This document shows positions 58,603 through 64,000 of a stretch of DNA of 64,000 nucleotides, piece after piece. Every line of letters starts with the position of its first letter. Position 1 is the stretch's first letter. Below the pieces are notes generated by a model. The model did not search any database and was not told where the DNA came from. It saw only the letters and a list, made by a program, of their open reading frames with translations. Where the stretch lies: contig DASZOL010000029.1 in the NCBI GenBank assembly GCA_035550795.1, forward strand, positions 19,414 to 83,413. The letters run 5' to 3'. A program made the position numbers and the translations under genes. This DNA comes from DASRDR01 sp035550795 (GTDB taxonomy: Bacteria; Methylomirabilota; Methylomirabilia; Rokubacteriales; DASRDR01).

Positions 58603-59392
58603 CTGGCCGGCCATCCTCCTGTCCCTGCCGTTCCTGGGGCCCATCGCGTTCCTGCTCCTGGCGTCCTTCACGCCGTCGCGGGAGTTCGGCCAGGGGCGCT
58701 ACTGGAGCTTCCCGCCGACGCTGGAGAGCTTCTCGCTGGCCTGGCAGTCGGCGACCTTCGTCCTCTACTACCGCAATACGATCCTCTACACGGTGGGCCT
58801 CCTCGCCGTCCAGCTCGTGACCGTCACCCTCGCCGGCTACGCCCTCGCCCGGCTCCGGTTTCCGGGCCGCCAGGCCGTCTTCTACGTGGTGCTCCTCCAG
58901 CTCTTCCTGCCGCCGGTCGTCCTGATCCTCCCGAACTTCCTCACGCTCCGCGCCATCGGTCTCGGCGACACGCTGGTGGGTCTCGCCATGCCCTACGTCG
59001 CGAGCGCCTACGGGATCTTCCTCGTCCGCCAGGGCTTCCGCAGCGTTCCGCCGGAGTACGACGAGGCGGCCATGCTGGACGGGGCCGGGCGCGTGCGCAT
59101 CCTGTGGCACGTGCTGGTCCCGATGGTCCGGCCCCACCTCGCCGCCTTCTCCGTCGTGAGCCTGATCTACCACTGGAACGAGTTCCTGTGGCCCCTGGTG
59201 GCCACGTCGAGCAACTCCAACCGCGTCCTGGCCGTCGGCCTCCAGTCCTTCACCCGCGCTTCCGAGTCCGGGGCGGAGTGGGGGCTGATCTGCGCCGGCA
59301 CCCTCATCGTCATCGCGCCCCTGATGCTGCTGTTCGTCCTGTTCCAGCGGCTGTTCATCGAGTCCTTCACGCAATCGGGCCTGAAAGGCTGA
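58592..59392 (+). CDS. Sugar ABC permease (UgpE/MalG type)
   Basis: 266 residues, six helices, EAA loop EAAMLDGAGRVRILWHVLVPMVRP and YHWNEFLWPLV near the end. Partner of the preceding permease in a CUT1-type importer. The start overlaps the previous gene, consistent with coupled translation. Confidence 0.93.
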   Translation: MRRDWPAILLSLPFLGPIAFLLLASFTPSREFGQGRYWSFPPTLESFSLAWQSATFVLYYRNTILYTVGLLAVQLVTVTLAGYALARLRFPGRQAVFYVVLLQLFLPPVVLILPNFLTLRAIGLGDTLVGLAMPYVASAYGIFLVRQGFRSVPPEYDEAAMLDGAGRVRILWHVLVPMVRPHLAAFSVVSLIYHWNEFLWPLVATSSNSNRVLAVGLQSFTRASESGAEWGLICAGTLIVIAPLMLLFVLFQRLFIESFTQSGLKG

Positions 59393-59418
59393 GGCCAAAC
59401 CCAGCAAGGGAGGCGTTC

Positions 59419-60699
59419 ATGAAGCGTCGCGCGTTGCTTGCCGCCGTCGTCCTGGTGCTCGTCGCGGGGATCGTCCCGATGGCACAGGCGCAGATGAAGC
59501 TCCAGTTTTACTACCCCGTCGGCGTCGCCGGCCCGCTGGCACGGATCATCGACGGGTACGTCAAGGAGTGGAACCAGAAGAACCCGCAGATCCAGGTCGA
59601 GCCGGTGTTCGCCGGGGGCTACACCGAGGCCTACGCGAAGACGCTCGCCGCCATCCGCGGGGGCACCCCGCCGGACGTGGCGATCATGCTGTCCCAAAAC
59701 CTGAACGACATCATCGGCCAGGACATCGTCATCCCGCTGGACGAGCTGATAGCGGCCGACGCCGCCCAGGTCAAGATGGACGACTTCTTCCCCGCGTTCA
59801 TGTTGAACTCGACTCAGGGCGGGAAGGTGTGGTCCATCCCGTTCCAGCGCTCGACGCCGGTCATGTACTACAACAAGGACGCCTTCAAGGAAGTGGGGCT
59901 TGACCCGAACAAGCCGCCGCAGACCCAGGCCGAGCTCGTGGCCGCCGCCAAGAAGCTCACCAAGCAGGAGGGCGGCCGCACCACCCGCTGGGGCCTCGCC
60001 ATCCCGTCCAGCGGCGGGGTCGACACCTGGCTCTACGAGGCCCTCACCATCGCGGCGGGTGGCCTCCTCTACGACACGAACAACTCCTGCTGCAAAGTGC
60101 TGCTCGCAAGCAAGCCCGCCGAGACGGCCGCCCAGTTCCTCCGGGAGCTCGGGGAGAAGGAGAAGGTGAGTCCTCCGGGGCCGATCAACTGGGGTACGAC
60201 GGCGAACGACTTCGCCGCCGGCAACGTGGCGATGATCTACTACACGACGGGAGGACTCGGGTTCATCCGCAACAACGCGAAGTTCGACTTCGGGACGGCG
60301 TTCCTCCCGAAGGATCAGCGCTTCGGGACCCCGACCGGCGGCGGAAACTTCTACCTCTTCAAGGCCACCCCGCCCGACCGCCGGAAAGCCGCCTGGGAGT
60401 TCGCGAAGTGGATGACATCGACGGAAATCCTTGCCCGGTGGTCGATCGACTCGGGCTACGTCGCCCCGCGGAAGTCCTCGTGGGAGACGCCCGTGATGAA
60501 GGACTACGTGGGCAAGTATCCCCAGGCGATCACCGCGCGCGACCAGCTCCAGTACGCGCACGCCGAGCTGCCAGTGAAGAACATCATCGAGGTTAAGCGC
60601 GCCATCACCACTGCGCTTCAGACCGTGCTGACGACCACCCAGCCCGTCGGGCCCATTCTGGCCGAAGGGCAGAAGCGGGTGGACGAGATCCTGAAGTAG
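59419..60699 (+). CDS. Sugar ABC substrate-binding protein (UgpB type)
   Basis: 426 residues from ATG 59419. Signal peptide KRRALLAAVVLVLVAGIVPMAQA, mature part LQFYYPVGVAGPLARIIDGYVKEWNQKNPQIQVEPVF, the extracellular sugar-binding fold (family 1). Conserved SBP features are the VMYYNKDAFKEVGLDPNKPP and AGNVAMIYYTTGG segments. The permease-permease-SBP order is a little unusual and there is no ATPase gene after it, only a hairpin. Confidence 0.92.
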   Translation: MKRRALLAAVVLVLVAGIVPMAQAQMKLQFYYPVGVAGPLARIIDGYVKEWNQKNPQIQVEPVFAGGYTEAYAKTLAAIRGGTPPDVAIMLSQNLNDIIGQDIVIPLDELIAADAAQVKMDDFFPAFMLNSTQGGKVWSIPFQRSTPVMYYNKDAFKEVGLDPNKPPQTQAELVAAAKKLTKQEGGRTTRWGLAIPSSGGVDTWLYEALTIAAGGLLYDTNNSCCKVLLASKPAETAAQFLRELGEKEKVSPPGPINWGTTANDFAAGNVAMIYYTTGGLGFIRNNAKFDFGTAFLPKDQRFGTPTGGGNFYLFKATPPDRRKAAWEFAKWMTSTEILARWSIDSGYVAPRKSSWETPVMKDYVGKYPQAITARDQLQYAHAELPVKNIIEVKRAITTALQTVLTTTQPVGPILAEGQKRVDEILK

Positions 60700-60723
60700 T
60701 CCGCCCCGCCGAGCAAGGCCGCA

Positions 60724-60745
60724 CCGCCGTCGCCGACGACGGCGG
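60724..60745. terminator. Hairpin between convergent genes
   Basis: Perfect 9-bp stem (CCGCCGTCG 60724-60732, CGACGGCGG 60737-60745), 4-nt loop, extendable by GGCCGC/GCGGCC outside. It is placed 24 nt after the binding-protein stop and 12 nt beyond the HAD stop on the other strand, so it can end both transcripts. Confidence 0.55.
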
Positions 60746-60756
60746 CGGGCGCGGCC

Positions 60757-61572
60757 TCACGTCGCCGGGGGCTCTGCCGCGAGCACGAACCGCTCGATCA
60801 CCTGGCGTACGCCTTCCTCCTCGGCGGTGCCGCACACGTGGTCCGCACGCGTGCGAACGCCGTCCGGGGCGCTGGCCATCGCCACGCCTAGCCCGGCGGC
60901 CTCGATCATCTCGAGATCGTTCCAGTTGTCCCCGATGGCGATCGACGCCGACGCCGGGATCTCGAGGATCTCGAGCATCGCCTCGAGCGCAGTCCCCTTT
61001 GAGACCCCCGGGGGCAGGATCTCGAGGTACACGGGTTCCGACTGCACGGCGTGCACCGGGAGGTCCGCCTGGCGGACAGTCCCCTGCAGGGCAGCGATTC
61101 GCGGACTGGGGCCGATGATCAGGACCTTGTGCGGGTCCTCGCGCAGCAGGGGGTCGAAGGAGGGCACGACCTCGTAGCTGAGGCCATCGTCGACCGCGTA
61201 GGCGTCGGCCAGCGGGTCGTGGCGCTCCGAATAGACGTGGTCCCTGGCATAGAGGAGGGGCAGCACGGCGGGGTCGCGCCGCGCCAGCGCGAGAGCCTCG
61301 CGCGCCGCGGCCCGAGGCAGGCGACGCTCGTACAGCGTGCGCCCGGTCAAGAAGTCCAGCACCTGCCCGCCGTTGTAGAGGATCACGGGGGAATCGGCGC
61401 CGATCGTGCGCACCCAGGGCTCCGCGGATGGCCACATCCGCCCGGTCGCCACGCAGACGCGCACGCCCCGGGCGCGCGCGGCCGCCAGCGCCGCTCGCAC
61501 CCCCGAGGTGACGCCATGCACGCGCGAGCGGACCGTGCCGTCGAGGTCGATGACCAGAAGCCGGTACGTCAC
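60757..61572 (-). CDS. HAD-superfamily hydrolase (Cof type)
   Basis: 271 residues. HAD motif I VIDLDGTV, motif II CVATGR, motif III Lys in GVSKGTALEAML, and motif IV IGDNWNDLEMI; the C2b cap lies between motifs II and III. Phosphatase of sugar or cofactor phosphates. It is 19 nt after the epimerase gene in the same operon, so it may remove phosphate from a sugar intermediate there. Confidence 0.92.
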   Translation of the reverse strand: MTYRLLVIDLDGTVRSRVHGVTSGVRAALAAARARGVRVCVATGRMWPSAEPWVRTIGADSPVILYNGGQVLDFLTGRTLYERRLPRAAAREALALARRDPAVLPLLYARDHVYSERHDPLADAYAVDDGLSYEVVPSFDPLLREDPHKVLIIGPSPRIAALQGTVRQADLPVHAVQSEPVYLEILPPGVSKGTALEAMLEILEIPASASIAIGDNWNDLEMIEAAGLGVAMASAPDGVRTRADHVCGTAEEEGVRQVIERFVLAAEPPAT

Positions 61573-61591
61573 GACCGGGCCGCGCGGTGGC

Positions 61592-62599
61592 TCAGACCTG
61601 GTAGTACGCCCGGTACCACTCGACGAAGCGTGCGACGCCCGCCTCCACGCTCACCCGGGGCTTGTAGCCGAAGTCCCGCACCAGGTCGTCCACGTCCGCC
61701 CGCGTGGCGGGCACGTCCCCGGGCTGGAGGGGCAGCAGGTTCTTGTGCGCCGGCCGTCCAAGAGACGCCTCGAGCACCTCGATGTAGCGGAGAAGGTCCA
61801 CCGGCTCGTCGTTGCCGATGTTGTAGACGCGATAGGGCGCCCGGCTCGTGCCGGGGTCCGGCCGGTCGCCGGACCACTCCGGATCCGGCGCCGCGGGCTT
61901 GGCCAGCACGCGCGCGATGCCTTCCACGACGTCGTCGATGTACGTGAAGTCCCGCCGCATCCTGCCCTGGTTGTACACGTCGATCGGCCGGCCCTCGAGG
62001 ATCGCCCGCGTGAAGAGGAACAGCGCCATGTCGGGCCGCCCCCAGGGGCCGTACACCGTGAAGAAGCGAAGTCCCGTGCACGGCAGGTCATAGAGGTGGG
62101 CGTACGCGTGCGCCATCAGCTCGTTCGCCTTCTTCGTCGCGGCGTAGAGGCTCAGCGGGTGGTCCACGTTCTCGTGCACGGAGAACGGCAGGCGCGTGTT
62201 GGCGCCGTAGACCGAGCTTGACGACGCGAACACCAGGTGCCCGACGCGATGGTGACGGCAGCCCTCGAGCACGTTGAGAAACCCGACCAGGTTCGCGTCG
62301 GCGTAGGCATGCGGATTCTCGAGCGAGTAGCGCACGCCCGCCTGCGCCGCCAGATGGACCACCTGCGCCGGTCGATGCCGGTGGAACACCCCTGCCATCG
62401 CCGCCCGGTCGCTCACGTCCGCCCGCTCAAAGTCGAACCCGGCGCGGGGCGTCAGCCGGTCGAGGCGCGCCTGCTTCAGGCTCGGGTCGTAGTAGTCATT
62501 CAGGTTGTCGAGTCCGACCACGCGCTCGCCGGCGGCAAGGAGACGCTCCGCGACATGGAACCCGATGAAACCGGCGGCGCCAGTCAGGAGGACGCTCAC
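61592..62599 (-). CDS. NAD-dependent epimerase (UDP-glucuronate 4-epimerase-like)
   Basis: 335 residues. SDR with VLLTGAAGFIGFHVAERLL, SSSSVYG, catalytic YAATKK and the MRRDFTYIDDVVEGI motif that marks UDP-glucuronate 4-epimerases. Overlaps the dehydrogenase stop by 4 nt. Together they would convert UDP-sugar to a uronic acid and its C4 epimer for surface polysaccharide. Confidence 0.92.
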   Translation of the reverse strand: MSVLLTGAAGFIGFHVAERLLAAGERVVGLDNLNDYYDPSLKQARLDRLTPRAGFDFERADVSDRAAMAGVFHRHRPAQVVHLAAQAGVRYSLENPHAYADANLVGFLNVLEGCRHHRVGHLVFASSSSVYGANTRLPFSVHENVDHPLSLYAATKKANELMAHAYAHLYDLPCTGLRFFTVYGPWGRPDMALFLFTRAILEGRPIDVYNQGRMRRDFTYIDDVVEGIARVLAKPAAPDPEWSGDRPDPGTSRAPYRVYNIGNDEPVDLLRYIEVLEASLGRPAHKNLLPLQPGDVPATRADVDDLVRDFGYKPRVSVEAGVARFVEWYRAYYQV

Positions 62600-63921
62600 G
62601 CCTTGACAACCTTCTCGCGCCCTTCCCGGACGTCGCGCGTGGCATTACGGGTGTCCACGACGACGGAAGCGTGCCGAACGACGAACTCGTAGTCGACAGT
62701 CGAGTGGTCGGTCACGATGAGCACCGCGTCAGCCCCGCTCAGGGCCTCGGCCGTCAACGGCGTCGACTCGAGGTCGAACCGGTAGTGGCGCGACTTGCCG
62801 AGGCGCGGCACGTGAGGGTCGTGGTAGGCGACCACCGCCCCGCGCTGGGCCAGGAGCGACATGATGCGTAGCGCCGGCGACTCCCGGGTGTCGCCCGTGT
62901 CCCGCTTGTAGGCCACGCCCAGCATGAGGATCCGCGCGCCATGGAGCGTGGTCCTCCGGAGGTCGAGCGCGTCGCGAAGCCGGTTCAAGACGTACTCGGG
63001 CATGGCGGTGTTCACTTCCCCCGCCAACTCGATGAAGCGCGTGTGGAAATCGAACGCACGCGCCTTCCAGGTCAGGTAGAAAGGATCGATCGGAATGCAG
63101 TGGCCGCCGAGGCCGGGGCCCGGGTAGAAAGCCGTGAACCCGAACGGCTTCGTCGCCGCCGCCTCGATGACCTCCCACACATCGATTCCCATCCGGTCGA
63201 AGCACATCTTGAGCTCGTTGACAAGCGCAATGTTCACCGCCCGGTAGATGTTTTCGAGAAGCTTCGACGCCTCGGCGGCGCGCGTGCTGGACACGCCGAC
63301 CACCTTGGCCACGACGGGCTCGTAGAGGAGCGCCGTCAACTCGCGGCAAATGTCCGTGCAGCCCGAGACTAGCTTGGGAGTGTTACCCAGCTCGTAGCGT
63401 CGGTTCCCCGGATCCTCGCGCTCCGGGGAGTAACCGAGCACAATGTCCCGGCCGACCGCCAGGCCCCGCGCCTCCAGGAGGGGGCGGACCAGCTCCTCGG
63501 TCGTGCCCGGGTAGGTCGTGCTCACGAGGACCACCAGCTGTCCGGACCGGAGGCGAGGGGCGATGGTCGAAGCGGTCCCGGATACGGCCGAGAGGTCCGG
63601 CTCTCCATGCTCGGACAGGGGCGTCGGCACGCAGATGATGATCGTATCGCACTCTGCGACACGGTCGAAGTCCGACGTGGCGGCGAGACGGCCCGTCGAG
63701 ACGAGCGCACTGACGCGGGTCGGTGGGATGTCCAGCAGGTACGACCGCCCGGCCCCGAGGGCCTCGGGCTTCGCGGGATCGATGTCGAACCCGATCACGC
63801 GGTAGCCGTTCTCCGCAAACGCCAGCGCCTGCGGCAGGCCCACGTAGCCCAGGCCGATGACGCCGACGATCGCGCTCCGCTCGCGGAGCCGGTTGCGCAG
63901 CTGGTCAAGAGCACCCGTCAC
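62596..63921 (-). CDS. Nucleotide-sugar dehydrogenase (UDP-GlcNAc/ManNAc dehydrogenase type)
   Basis: 441 residues. Rossmann motif VIGLGYVGLPQALAFAENG, catalytic Cys in GLGGHCIPIDPFYL, and C-terminal domain with MLGVAYKRDTGDTRESPA. The sequence groups with WbpA/WecC-like 6-dehydrogenases rather than UDP-glucose Ugd, but the substrate is not certain. First gene of the three-gene minus-strand operon, with 79 bp to the window end. Confidence 0.93.
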   Translation of the reverse strand: MTGALDQLRNRLRERSAIVGVIGLGYVGLPQALAFAENGYRVIGFDIDPAKPEALGAGRSYLLDIPPTRVSALVSTGRLAATSDFDRVAECDTIIICVPTPLSEHGEPDLSAVSGTASTIAPRLRSGQLVVLVSTTYPGTTEELVRPLLEARGLAVGRDIVLGYSPEREDPGNRRYELGNTPKLVSGCTDICRELTALLYEPVVAKVVGVSSTRAAEASKLLENIYRAVNIALVNELKMCFDRMGIDVWEVIEAAATKPFGFTAFYPGPGLGGHCIPIDPFYLTWKARAFDFHTRFIELAGEVNTAMPEYVLNRLRDALDLRRTTLHGARILMLGVAYKRDTGDTRESPALRIMSLLAQRGAVVAYHDPHVPRLGKSRHYRFDLESTPLTAEALSGADAVLIVTDHSTVDYEFVVRHASVVVDTRNATRDVREGREKVVKA

Positions 63922-64000
63922 GTCTTCCTCCCTCTCCTCGGTGCCCCGGGTTGCGCCAGGGACCCGTCAAGTGTACCGCGCTCGTCGCCCGGGACCAGCC

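Noticed and set aside
1..64000. CRISPR arrays, insertion sequences, prophage or conjugation genes
   Set aside because: No regularly spaced repeats, transposase, integrase or phage structural genes were found on either strand.

Overview
The window is one continuous stretch of very GC-rich bacterial chromosome, densely coded, with GTG/TTG starts, many 1-4 nt gene overlaps and no tRNA, rRNA, CRISPR array or insertion sequence that I could find. The gene mix (luciferase-like flavin oxidoreductases, CaiB CoA-transferase, several ABC uptake systems, PEP/EPS-style GspA/GspB, YVTN/collagen-like protein remnants) is what I would expect of an uncultured soil lineage such as Candidatus Rokubacteria (Methylomirabilota). 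That assignment is an inference from gene content and composition; no marker gene in the window proves it.

Layout. 0-4 kb: an edge-truncated HprK-like P-loop protein and a GspA/ExeA-GspB pair (minus), then a single-domain response regulator (plus). 4-12.8 kb (minus): an EF-G paralogue, an exported protein coupled to uvrA, an unknown polytopic membrane protein and an IclR regulator with a clear promoter/operator. 13-14 kb: rmlB (minus). 14.2-22.7 kb (plus): PIG-L deacetylase, M28-PDZ peptidase, TolB-like protein, acyl-AMP/CoA ligase, LemA, M48 peptidase, luciferase-like oxidoreductase and a DUF3185 protein. 22.8-25.4 kb (minus): sthA, transaldolase-like aldolase, cyclophilin-like protein. 25.6-32.9 kb (plus): M20 peptidase, IlvD/Edd dehydratase, gamma-glutamyltransferase, BNR-repeat protein with a coupled MoaD-like protein, 3-hydroxyacyl-CoA dehydrogenase.

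33-39.4 kb is the most accessory-looking part: a small exported protein, an M48 lipoprotein, an aldehyde dehydrogenase, a decayed vapBC relic, a zinc-ribbon protein, a beta-carbonic anhydrase, an intact RHH-PIN toxin-antitoxin pair with a palindromic operator, and the frameshifted remains of a collagen/beta-propeller protein. 39.4-44.6 kb: a second luciferase-like oxidoreductase, HugZ-like protein, HpcH aldolase, Clp-fold membrane protease, PfkB kinase.

44.7-51.7 kb holds a divergent carbohydrate (inositol-type) locus. On the minus strand Gfo/Idh dehydrogenase, two IMPase-family phosphatases, a TIM-barrel isomerase, two tiny unknown ORFs and a truncated second isomerase all overlap end to end; on the plus strand lie iolD and iolE. 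A CaiB CoA-transferase follows. 53-60.7 kb carries two ABC importers facing away from each other: an Fbp-type system (ATPase, fused double permease, binding protein) and a sugar CUT1-type system without its own ATPase. 60.7-64 kb (minus) is a nucleotide-sugar dehydrogenase, a UDP-glucuronate-epimerase-like SDR and a HAD phosphatase, fitting surface-polysaccharide synthesis together with rmlB and perhaps the GspA/GspB/HprK-like genes at the left edge.
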